From Isohypsibius dastychi (Eukaryota > Tardigrada > Eutardigrada > Parachela > Isohypsibiidae), in the NCBI GenBank assembly GCA_034696485.1, contig JAQIWT010000395.1, positions 1 to 21,347 on the forward strand: DNA of 21,347 nt. The letters run 5' to 3'. Both the position numbers and the translations under genes were made by a program. Shown piece after piece: positions 1 to 8,814 of this stretch; within the stretch, counting starts at the first letter, position 1; every line of letters begins with the position of its first letter. The notes below the pieces were generated by a model. That model searched no databases. It was not told the origin of the DNA and was given only the letters and a program-made list of their open reading frames with translations.

Positions 1-77
1 CGGCTGGACTAGTGCGTAGCGAAAAATTGAAAAAATGAATTCAGCCTCCCGAAGTTTTGAACCTCGGCACACCACTG
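1..77 (-). repeat. Non-homologous insert-like segment with tRNA T-arm-like box B
   Basis: Where copy 1 of the BTB gene stops matching copy 2, the minus strand reads CGAGG-TTCAAAA-CTTCG. This is a five-base-pair stem with a seven-base loop of the form TTCRANN, the geometry of a tRNA T arm and close to a Pol III box B. No matching acceptor stem or anticodon arm lies upstream, so it is not a tRNA gene. It could be the edge of a tRNA-derived SINE inserted in the gene, or chance. The window ends here, so this is a weak call. Confidence 0.25.
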
Positions 78-653
78 GACACGGCTTAGCGTAGAGTAAC
101 TGGACGAACGCTTCCAGTGCGCCATGCGTATTATCCTTCAAATCAATTTCTTTGGCATCCTTTTCTCGCATGTTGGTAGTGAACATTGCATGGAAGACTG
201 GAGAACTGGCACCCAGGACAGCTTTTAATGCAGGAACTTTTTTGCCATCAGAAGCGACAAGGTGAACGTCTGGTTCACAGCGGAACATGGCATCGATGAA
301 TCGCCGTTCCGGAGCGGTGTGAGTGTTAACAACGCCACTTAAAATTTCGTCCATGGTTAACCCGTCAAATTTGACATCTTTCCACAAGTTGGAATGAACT
401 GGAACAAGAATCACTTTATTCTTTTTGAATACAACAAGTACTAGTTCACAATACCCGCGATTTCTTTCATCGTGTAGCTACTGCCACCGTTCATCTCGCA
501 CATGATATCGAGGGCTACCGGCGAAAAATAGTTAACGGTCTTTAAAACTCCTTCGGCTTGCGTGATACTCGGTAATCCAGTGACAGATTTTCCAATAAAC
601 GGCCGCATGACCGCAACGATGTCAGACAAGTCAGGATCACCTTTTCCAGCCAT
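1..653 (-). CDS. BTB/POZ domain protein, copy 1 (partial, runs off window)
   Basis: Exon 1 is 653..455 (ATG at 653-651) and exon 2 runs from 398 to the window edge; the 56-bp intron 399..454 has donor GTATTG and acceptor TTCCAG. The protein starts MAGKGDPDLSDIV. After a 65-70 residue N-terminal region of no recognised family it enters a BTB/POZ fold (DVHLVASDGKKVPALKAVLG, then SSPVFHAMFTTNMREKDA). BTB domains mediate dimerisation and often recruit substrates to Cullin-3 ubiquitin ligases; which role applies here is not visible. The BTB core is almost identical to that of copy 2 (2467..3356), while exon 1 is clearly more diverged. Homology to copy 2 stops abruptly at about position 77, after LLYAKPCP. 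The reading frame stays open to base 1, but the last 25 or so codons match nothing in copy 2, so the gene may be truncated by an insertion. No C-terminal (BACK-like) region can be seen. Confidence 0.8.
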
Positions 654-1160
654 TCTAAGCAAACACTGAAAACTGAAATAGAGTATCACAATCACAAACC
701 ATAGTGAGACTAAAAAAGACTAAAACTCTTTTAATACCACTATGCACAAACCTAGCAATCAAAACGTGTTCGTGAATAAGATGGTTGAGAAGAACGCTCA
801 AAAACAAGGTGGCCCCAGGCCCATCCTTCCTTCACAAACTGTAAAATCTCGTTAACTAAGCTGCGAAATCTGGGTCAGAACGAGAGCTGCACTGCATCCG
901 TGTGATAACAATGCAAGAACAGTGATTTGGCTCACAGTCGCCCCATTCAAAGTTATAGGCTCATTTTATAACAGTGGAACAAAAGAGGTAGCCTGGCCTT
1001 TTGTCAGGCATGGCCATTGGTTTAGGACTTCATCCGCATTGAACTCGCTGCTTGAAAAACTGAACATTTACTAGGATCTATATCCAGAATTATTTTAGCA
1101 CTACTGATTTGAGTTGATGGTGATCGAGTACCTGATATTTGAATACGCGCAGTTTCTTAA
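654..1160. other. Intergenic spacer upstream of BTB copy 1
   Basis: About 500 bases without a supported gene. It should hold the BTB copy 1 promoter and 5' leader. The start codon is preceded directly by TTTGCTTAGA, which could be a splice acceptor one base upstream of the ATG. I see no clear TATA box and no repeat structure. Confidence 0.4.
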
Positions 1161-1725
1161 TACAGTAAACTTCCGCTATGTGAATAACTCGCTATCTGAA
1201 TAATCTAAACTCGTGTCGTCAAGCTGACGTATGAGTGGAGGGTCCGGCATTGTGCTAAATGGGGGGATTTTTGCTATCTGAATAATGGTCCCCTTTTTCT
1301 GTAGACTGACTCATCCAACACTGCATTGTTGTGGTTTCTGAATTTCGGATTCTCGTGCTTCTTTGCGTTTTTCTTTGACTTGGAGCAATGAATTTGGGAC
1401 TGAACAGCCGTCAGTCTCGAGAATAATTATGAAAAGAAAAGAAATTGAAGCTGCATGAAGCCCGGGAATCGTCGACCAGCAGAGGGAAAAACAGCATGCT
1501 GCTGCTTTTCACTTTTCTGAGTCTGATGCTAAAGAACCTCTGAAAACTGGTTTCCGTGAATAAAATCTACGCTGGAATACTTTTTGTATGCTTTTTGCTG
1601 CCGGAAACTTAAAGGTCATCTCATGGATTTGTTGACGTCACATGCCTCCTCTACCTGCATAATGTTGTGGTTTTACCCGCTATGTGAATTGCCAAACCTT
1701 ATTCACATAGCGGAAGTTTACTGTA
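1161..1725. mobile_element. MITE with 25-bp perfect TIRs and TA target-site duplication
   Basis: The element body is 1163..1723 (561 bp). Bases 1163-1187, starting CAGTAAACTTCCGC, are the exact reverse complement of 1699-1723, and the pair is flanked by TA at 1161-1162 and 1724-1725. Terminal CAGT plus a TA duplication fits the Tc1/mariner/pogo superfamily. The right end has an inner hairpin: 1677-1689 pairs with 1701-1713 across an 11-base loop and repeats the TIR core. The left end carries a direct variant of the core (CGCTATGTGAATAA followed by CGCTATCTGAATAA) and a related CTATCTGAATAA at about 1274. No transposase frame is visible, so it is non-autonomous. Perfect TIRs suggest recent activity. 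Confidence 0.85.
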
Positions 1726-2466
1726 GGATTTTGCCACACCATCAGTTTACGACAAGGAATGAATTCTGACTACAAAGCTGATGCAGCGGCAAATAATCAA
1801 AACAAGTTTCAGCTACCGGGGAACGTATCTCTCCAGCTCAAAGACAACTCTGAATACTTTAAGCAATAAGAACGGGGGAGATTGCTCCAGTGGCTACAAA
1901 GATGGAATACCCTCCAAAAACCGTGACCTTTAAGGTAGTTTGTTTGCACAACCACACATCTGAGAACCACAAAAAACATCCATATCACAATATGAGACTA
2001 TATACTTGAAAAATGGCGGTCCAAAATTACAAAAAAATAAATAACACTCGAAAAAGCATGAAGCTATTCCTTCCACAGCAGCAAATTGAAAATCCTCTAT
2101 GTGCCTCAATCTAATCTTCTTTTCGATCGGAAGTGTGATCTGTGTCATAATATTTATCGTTGTTCTGATGAATGAAGCAAAAGCACACTTATCTGGTTAT
2201 AATTTCCTTCCCCGCTTGTTAAATACAGATGTAAAGTAAACGTTATATTCCACTGAAGACAAAACATACCGTAATTTTCCACATGAGTTCACTAAACAGA
2301 GAAGGTTTTTGGAACTGAACATAATGATGACGAGAAGATTCTCCGCTACATCTATCTGCAGTGTTTCTAACAAAAACAGATCAATCCAGAGTCAATCAAA
2401 AAAAGTTTTTACAATATCCGTTGTGTGGAACCCCAACCAGGAACGTCAGCGCTCTAGAGGAATTAT
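1726..2466. other. Intergenic spacer downstream of BTB copy 2
   Basis: About 740 AT-rich bases between the MITE and the BTB copy 2 stop codon. A minus-strand open frame of 72 codons lies at 1930..2148 but has no recognisable domain or paralogue here. The stretch includes the 3' UTR of BTB copy 2; I could not place a convincing minus-strand poly(A) signal. Otherwise nothing seen. Confidence 0.35.
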
Positions 2467-3356
2467 TCACTTCTTCGATTTCTTGATTGCTTTGACAACT
2501 TCCGACAAGCCGTCAGCATCCATCTCCATTGCACTTCCGGTACGCTTCATCTGCTTCCACTGCTCAGAGCTTTCCAAATCGACGTCTTTATCACCAACAG
2601 CACTGAGAGCCATTTTCCATATTCCAGTCTGCTTCCGCTGAGCTGCCTTGAACAAAATAACAGCAGAATTCTCCTTCGTGAAAATGCTCTTCAGTCCAGT
2701 TTTATCCACGAATTCCGTCAGGCTTCCAATCTGATAGACATCCGCCAGCTCTATGATTTCCAGAATATGCATCTTCAAAGTGGGACATGGCTTAGCATAG
2801 AGCAACTGGACGAATGCTTCCAGTGCGCCATGCGTATTATCCTTCAAATCAATTTCTTTGGCATCCTTTTCTCGCATATTGGTTGTGAACATGGCATGGA
2901 AGACTGGAGAACTGGCACCCAGGACAGCCTTCAATGCAGGTACTTTTTTGCCATCAGCCGCGACAAGGTGAACATCTGGTTCACAGCGAAACATGGCATC
3001 AATGAAGCGTCTTTCCGGAGTAGTGTGCGTCCTGGTAACACCACTCAAAATCTCGTCTATGGATAACGTGTCAAATCTGAGCTGTTCCCACCAGAGAGAA
3101 GCAACTGAAATATGAGGATTTTCAGATCGAGCATGTAGAACATGAAACATTTAAGAATACCAGCGACTAGTCTCGTTATGCGACCACCGCGGCACATATC
3201 GCAACTGATCTCAAAGACGCCCGCCGAATAAAACCTAACCGTCCTCAAAACACCTTCTGGTTCCTTCTCGCCCGGTACCCCAGTGACGGACTTGCCGATA
3301 AATGGTTGCATAACCTCGACGATGTTAGACAAGTCAGGAACGCGTATCAGAGACAT
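2467..3356 (-). CDS. BTB/POZ domain protein, copy 2 (complete)
   Basis: Exon 1 is 3356..3161 and exon 2 is 3104..2467; the 56-bp intron (3105..3160) sits at the same position and phase as in copy 1 (donor GTATTC, acceptor ATTTCAG). The 277-residue protein begins MSLIRVPDLSNIVEV. Residues 1-105 match no family I know. A BTB/POZ fold spans roughly 109-200 (CEPDVHLVAADGKKVPALKA, then HAMFTTNMREKDAKEIDL and HILEIIELADVYQIGSL). It is followed by a short helical tail and a lysine-rich end (VVKAIKKSKK). There are no MATH, Kelch or zinc-finger repeats, so this is a minimal BTB protein. BTB proteins typically dimerise and can act as Cullin-3 adaptors; the partner cannot be inferred. The start codon is preceded by CTGACCAGA, again an acceptor-like AG one base before the ATG. 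Confidence 0.87.
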
Positions 3357-3784
3357 TCTGGTCAGACAGCTGGGGAACGGAGAAAACAATTTTTTACAAG
3401 ACCAGGGATCAAGTTTCTTTGTGACTTACATGGTTCTACAGAATTTTAGTCGAAAACGTGTAGCCTCTTAACGGTTTTTCCTTGCGTCAGATGTTGACAC
3501 TTCGTTAGCTGGTACGCTGCAAAATCTCGATCCGAGCTGCACAGATTTGTGGAGCATCAATCCTGCAATAAACAATGATTTGTCTGGCGTATGAGTGTGG
3601 GTTTGGAAACGTAAACAGCTTCGGGGGGGGGGGGGGGTGTAAGCCGAAAGCCACACGCCTGCTCTGATAAGGAAACCAATATCTGAAAACAGTTCGCGGA
3701 TTCAAAATTCTCTAGCTTATCCTACACTAGTCGGAGAGCTTGCTCCGTTCCTTGTTACCCGATTGTACTTACAAATTGTGGAAT
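3357..3784. other. Divergent intergenic region between BTB copy 2 and COX7A
   Basis: A 428-bp space between divergent genes that must hold both promoters. It contains a run of 15 G at 3623-3637. No obvious TATA box. Nothing else identified. Confidence 0.4.
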
Positions 3785-4215
3785 ATGGAGTTCCGTACTC
3801 TGATGATGCGTGCCCCCGCAGTACTTCGTCAGCTCCAAACACGTTCTACAGGAGCATCCCTTGTCTTCGCCCGTCATGAAAGCTACCAGAGTAGCGTCAA
3901 CCAACAACCTCCGCTCTCCAAGCCATTCACAGGAGTGAAAGTCGACTTGAATCAAGGCCCATACGGCCCACTGGATCCCAAAGTCAAACAGCTGCAGGAA
4001 TTTTACCAAGTTGGTGAATCTCCCATTCCTTCTTTGTTGTGGTTTTTCTGACTGGGTTTTGTTTTCAGACCGACACTGGCAGACATATCTGGCAGAAAAC
4101 TGCTCTTGATGATATTTTGTTCAAGATTGCATTCGTTGGAACGTTCGTTGGCTTTGGATATTCGCTTTACAGCATGTGGGGACTTATCAACCCAACTCCT
4201 GTCAAAAAGGACTAA
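3785..4215 (+). CDS. Cytochrome c oxidase subunit 7A-like protein
   Basis: Exon 1 is 3785..4009 and exon 2 is 4069..4215; the 59-bp intron (donor CAA|GTTGGT, acceptor GTTTTCAG) is phase 0. The product is 123 residues. The N terminus (MEFRTLMMRAPAVLRQLQTR) is basic, lacks acidic residues after position 2 and looks like a mitochondrial presequence. Then come KVKQLQEFYQ and a short hydrophilic stretch (TDTGRHIWQK) before one transmembrane helix (ILFKIAFVGTFVGFGYSLYS) and a short tail ending PTPVKKD. This order (targeting peptide, LQ-x-FQ-like segment, single membrane span) matches subunit VIIa, a small nuclear-encoded subunit of respiratory complex IV in the inner mitochondrial membrane. The next gene, SAM50, is also mitochondrial but lies on the other strand, so this is not an operon. 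The +3 T in the splice donor is unusual. Confidence 0.75.
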
Positions 4216-4348
4216 TTCATCCCTTTTTCTTGTCGGATTGGCGTGGGACTTATTTTATGGAGTATATGGAATAACTATTGATTTTTCGTTTGTGTGTATT
4301 TACCCGTATTCCGTCGGATTGTCAACATTGGGTTGTTTGGAAAACTTG

Positions 4349-4354
4349 AATAAA
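4349..4354 (+). terminator. Poly(A) signal AATAAA, COX7A-like gene
   Basis: AATAAA lies 134 bases after the stop codon and is followed by a T/G-rich stretch (GTTTGTTGTTTTCG), the usual downstream element. Confidence 0.65.
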
Positions 4355-4735
4355 AACCTTGAGAACTGCGTTTGTTGTTTTCGTTCTTAAACAGCTGCTG
4401 TACCTTAAATTACCACGAGTTAATTTCGGATTTTTCCAGCCTCTGGACGGATGAGAAATTGGAAGAATGATAGCATGCAATCACTCGGTGATTTTTATCG
4501 CGCGTTTTGTTTCAAAACATTCTTCGAAAATTGCATTGAGGACGACCTGGGCGTGTGCTCTTATCGTGTCTGTATGGCGGTTAGGTAAATGACGGGAAAG
4601 GATGAGTTACTGAAATGCATTTCCATTCCATATTCATCTCCAATTGCGCGACTTACAGAACAACAGCTTCCGGTCTGCCTCTTTCAAACAACTACCGTAA
4701 TTAACACAAAAAAACAAAATCAATAAAGGCAGAAT
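4355..4735. other. Convergent 3' spacer between COX7A and SAM50
   Basis: About 380 bases between the COX7A poly(A) signal and the SAM50 stop codon on the opposite strand. It should contain the SAM50 3' UTR. No gene, repeat or RNA feature recognised. Confidence 0.35.
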
Positions 4736-7026
4736 TCACGAATGATTAACACCAAATCCAAATGACAAAACCCCAGACCGTAAATGAAAATCCGCGCCTC
4801 TTAAAATATGCGTGAAATTAATTTCCAATCTCGCCAATTTTCCAAGCGCGATCACAATTCCTCCTCCGACCGCCGATGGGAAGTCCACAAATAAATCCTG
4901 AAAACTTCCTTTAAACGCCACATTTCCCGCATTCCAAAACGCGTGCAACCGGATGTGACGCAATAACGGCTGATAAGGATCCGTGAACGGAAGTGGCGAA
5001 TATAAATGCAAACCAGAAGTCCAAAACGCGTCTCCGCCTGTAGAGAAACCTTTTGAATGAGGTCCGACATGATTCTGGACAAATCCACGAAGATTAAGTC
5101 CACCGAGGAAATATCTGTCAGCGATGCCGGTCGGGGATGGAGTTTGGCTGAGCGAGCCCAGGTATCCGAGTCCAAAGGTTCCCTGAAGAGACATTCCGGC
5201 GAAAAGAGGGAGGTTCAGCTGGATGTTAGCTTCTTGTTTGCTATGACGAACATCACCGCCAAGTCCGGCCAATTCCTGAAAAAGAAAACTGTCACGTTAG
5301 AAAAATGCGAGAAATCTAGCATGGAACTCAATCTAGAAATAACCAAAATAACCGTGGTCTAATACTAAACTAGCCGGAATAAATATGGACTTTTCCGGCC
5401 CTAAATTCACACTTCAAATTCAGAAAATTATTTCAAGAACAATCATTATAACGCCGTTCGTTTCGATACCGATTGCGCTAACTTCAAAAAATGGATCACT
5501 CACATGATTAAAACGCAAGAGGTATCCGGCTTCCGGTACCATCGGGTGATCCCTTGTATCTTTCACAATTTCATTGACAATCGCCGATTTGAGAGAATGT
5601 CCGGACATTTCGCGAACATCATATGGCGTCTTTGGATTATGACTGTGAACGAATCTCCACGAACCTTCCCATCCAATTCGATGGCGGACTAATGGTGCAA
5701 TTTTACTGTTCAAATCCACCGATACGCCGTGATCCACATTCAATAAACCACTAGCATCGAAAAGAAAATTCCGCCGGAATATACTGGCGCTGACGGATTT
5801 CATAGGAGAAAGCTGGATCGGCTGACCGAAAGATAAAGAGAAATGTGATTTGGTTTTCGTTCCGAAACCTGAAAATAAAAACGTGAAAAATTTCCTGCAA
5901 GGAAAAAACATCACGACCGGAAGTTGCCGCAGTTTTTACTAAATTTCAGAATTTAAGAAGATCAGCCAATTTTCGGCGACCAACTTCATAACAACAACAA
6001 TCGAAAATCAATGAAGGACCGGAAGTCTGACAGTGGTATTAAATTGAAAGTACGTGTAAAATTAATTCATAGAGAAGACAGTCAAACAATCAAGAACTAT
6101 CTTACACATACCAAGAACATTTCAAGTTCGGAACTTTCAACTAATAAGTGAATTAAAAAACCCCGAAAAAAGAAGACGCCGATGCTTTTCAAAAATATGA
6201 CAAAAAGCAAATACTGCAACGCTTTACAGAATTCTATGGTAATTTAGTCATTCAAGCCTGAAAGCGATTCATGTTCCATGAAATCCAAAATACTACAACT
6301 CCAAAATGGACCCTGGAGTTCTACACAGTCACTGACTTGTCCACAACTGTTTTTCACTGATAATATGCGTAAAAAATCAAGATCTAAAGAACAAAAATCA
6401 AAGAAAAGATAAATTCCGGATTCACGATGTAAAAACCGAATTTAAAACAACGAAACTCTTTAGAAAAACACAAACGAAAACTTTACCGAGCAAGTTAATG
6501 ATTGTCCGTATTCACTCTATCTTACCTTGTTCCAGTCTGAATCTCTCTCCCGATCCAAAGACATTCGGTGTATCCAGCGATAAATTCAGTCCCGTATCTC
6601 CACTTCCGGAAACAGTTGTCTGAACAGCCCCAAGCAGTCGATTTGGTTCCTTGACGAAAAACGACACTTGATAATTATCGCCAGCTTCCTTTCCCACATC
6701 GATCAGTGCTCCAACGGAGTTGAACAATCCCATCCTCTGGAATTCCTTAATTGTATAATCGACATTGATGACAAGTTCCTCAAAATTCTCCGACGCGAAT
6801 ATCCGATCGCATTCCTTCCGCAGCGTCTGATCTTTGGTTCTTCCTACACCGTCAATGTTAATTTTTTCGACAACTGTGCGAATGGTGGCGAAGGTGGAGG
6901 GAGCGAGCGGGATGATGGAAGATGGTCCATCGCTGGCTTCTTTGGTCGCCCTGAAAACACAACAGAGTACTCAGCGGAGAAAACGGACAACTGATTGAAA
7001 AAGACGAACCTCAAAAATTCTGTCAT
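4736..7026 (-). CDS. SAMM50: SAM50 homologue, mitochondrial outer-membrane beta-barrel assembly protein
   Basis: Four exons: 7026..7010 (17 nt, MTEFL plus two bases), 6950..6526, 5868..5504 and 5275..4736. Introns are 59, 657 and 228 bp with donors GTTCGT, GTAAGA and GTGAGT; phases join correctly to a 448-residue protein, close to the roughly 470 of animal SAM50. SAM50 is the Omp85-family core of the sorting and assembly machinery, which folds beta-barrels such as porin and TOM40 into the outer mitochondrial membrane. A single POTRA-like domain (about residues 30-110) contains INIDGVGRTKDQTLRKEC and FQRMGLFNSVGALID. The 16-strand barrel follows, with EMSGHSLKSAIVNEIVKDTR, the Omp85 signature IADRYFLGGLNLRGF (residues 320-334, LRGF in the family's RGF/RGY position), GGDAFWTSGLHLYSPLPF and the terminal strand GVLSFGFGVNHS. 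There is no cleavable presequence, as expected. I chose the ATG at 7026 because exon 1 then joins in frame. Confidence 0.93.
5869..6525 (-). other. Large second intron of SAM50
   Basis: A 657-bp AT-rich intron with donor CAAG|GTAAGA and acceptor TTTATTTTCAG. No coding frame, small RNA or repeat recognised inside it. Confidence 0.8.
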
Positions 7027-7753
7027 TATCCACCGCTAAGTTGAAAGAGATTGGGATATAGGCAAGAATTTCGCTCTTATATTTCAAACTTCAAAATCAG
7101 AAAGCGATTGCATTTCTTTCACCTCCTCGACTTGATTGAATATTTGGGTTTGACTTGATTGTTTTCATTCACAAGCATTGGGACCCCCCCCCCCTGAACA
7201 GTAATGGTTGGGGTCTGTGAGAAGAAGCACACGAAAGAAACAAGGCCACCATTGTAGATCATCTTCCCTTGCGGCATGTCACTGGTGCACCCCGGTTTTT
7301 GTCATTATCTTCATCTTGTGTTTCTGAAAAAATTTTGAAAACACAAATTCCGCAACTTACACAGAGGAAGGACGTACGTAGCATAATCTATGGCTAAATT
7401 CAAAGCAATGTGGGAAATACGACTGCAACAACGAAAACGAAGTCTTGCGTTTCGGAATCCGGGAGAAATTTCATTTCACCTCTTCGACTTGATTGAGCAC
7501 GGGCGGGTGTTTGCGTTAGGCTTGAAGGTAACCAAAACAGTCGCAAGGCTAGCTTTTTCAACCTGTTTCTTCTTGGCGCATCCAGATCCGGAGTTCTTCC
7601 CCCAGGAACGTCTAGCAAACGAATGTTGAGCAAACTAGCTCCGACCACCAGACTAAGAATTCGCCTTAGGCAGACTGCTGAAAATGAGAAAAAAGTAACG
7701 AAACGAAAGCAAACCAGTCGTCATTCGCTTCAGTTCTTCCGTTTGCTTTGAAA
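7027..7753. other. Divergent intergenic region, SAM50 to macroglobulin-domain gene
   Basis: About 730 bases between divergent starts. It contains a 23-bp imperfect direct repeat (7117-7139 and 7474-7496, one mismatch, core TCGACTTGATTGA) and an 11-C run at 7184-7194. Open frames on both strands between 7390 and 7650 look like chance and have no recognised domain. Confidence 0.4.
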
Positions 7754-8503
7754 ATGGGCTCCTTGTCATGTTTTTCTTTGGTTTCTTGTGTGATGCTCCT
7801 TTTCGTAGAAGGAACCGTCAATTCGACCACGACAAATACGACTGCCAGAGAGGACACTATTGCTGAGTCAGACCTGAGTGATGCTGTATCTGCTGAAGGA
7901 AAAAAATTCCATCTGAAGGTCACGGCAAGTCCAGTTGGCAAAACTCAGGCAATTGTGAATATATGTGTTGGGTAACATTTCTGGCAAGACAGACACATGA
8001 CAATTATTCAAATCCATGCTGACCTTTCAGATTCACTGGAGTTGGCGATGAAAAACCAGGAATAACTATCCTGGAAGTTGATTCCCTAACGGGATATCAG
8101 TTTGATGAGGACCTGGTCGTTGAGTTAAATTCGACCAAATCTGGATTCGAAAACGTTGAATGTATGGACCACTGGTCTCATTCCATATTCCCTTTCGAGA
8201 ACGGGGTAAGTGTTAACAGCTAGCCGCAAAAGTTACCATGTTTTTGACGTCATCCCCATAAAATCGCCATTTAAATGACGTCACAAATCCGCAAAATCTG
8301 TTGCGTCTAGCTATACATGGCAGGTGGTTGCTGAACTCGCTCAAGGCTGACTTACTTTGCAGCCCACGGAGCAAGAGCAGTGCTACAACATCACACAGAT
8401 CAAAGTCTTCAAGGTGACACAGATGCAAGATCGTCAGGCAAAAATATACGAATACTATTATCCAGAAATGCAGAAGACCGTTCTGTACAACATGAAAGAA
8501 TGA
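7754..8503 (+). CDS. Secreted stand-alone alpha-2-macroglobulin receptor-binding-domain protein
   Basis: Three exons: 7754..7971, 8031..8205 and 8363..8503; introns of 59 bp (donor GTAACA) and 157 bp (GTAAGT) join to 177 residues. I chose the ATG at 7754 because it directly opens a signal peptide (MGSLSCFSLVSCVMLLFVEG). A Ser/Thr/Asn-rich linker with N-glycosylation sequons (NST, NTT) follows. From about residue 52 to the end the sequence follows the A2M receptor-binding domain (Pfam A2M_recep family): FHLKVTA, IVNICVGFTGVGDEKPGITI, LEVDSLTGYQFDEDL, a Cys pair in GFENVECMDHW and EQEQCYNIT, then IKVFKVTQMQDRQAKIYEYY. In full-size macroglobulins and thioester proteins this domain ends a roughly 1,500-residue protease trap and binds the clearance receptor. 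Here the bait, thioester and MG domains are all absent. It could be a truncated duplicate now used as a small secreted binder. No upstream exons for a longer protein are visible. Confidence 0.78.
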
Positions 8504-8814
8504 TTTCAACATGCCCCCGATATTCTTGGTCACTGTCTGGGTTGATTATTCACCATTGTTTTCCGCGCCATTGACTTCAGCTTGGTTTTTGTAAAACCTT
8601 CTTCATGGTTTAATGATTCGGGCAAAGACAAAAGTTCTCTCACGGTTTGAAAAAATAAGCTCCCAAAAGACCGTTATGATTACCAATCCATAATAAATTA
8701 AAAACGTGATGTGATGACATACACAGTAAAACAGGTACAGAACTGAACATACATTCCAGGTGAACCGATGTTACTCCTTGAATCATGGTCAAATCTCGTT
8801 GAAATTCTGCTGGA
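8504..8814. other. Convergent 3' spacer
   Basis: A 311-bp space between the stop codons of two convergent genes. A plus-strand AATAAA at 8692-8697 could serve the macroglobulin-domain gene, and TTTAAT at 8609-8614 (ATTAAA on the minus strand) could serve the gene on the right. Nothing else seen. Confidence 0.4.

Noticed and set aside
1584-1769. 61-codon frame inside the MITE
   Set aside because: It runs through the right TIR and shows no transposase similarity.
1930-2148. 72-codon minus-strand frame downstream of BTB copy 2
   Set aside because: AT-rich, with no recognised domain or paralogue in the window.
7324-7360. Intron-like GTAAGT...TTTTTTCAG on the minus strand upstream of SAM50
   Set aside because: Only 37 bases long, and the flanking exons would encode just a 22-residue peptide. 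It could be a 5' UTR intron, but nothing supports it.
7390-7648. Overlapping frames of about 80 codons on both strands
   Set aside because: No recognisable family; they overlap each other and lie in a promoter-like spacer.
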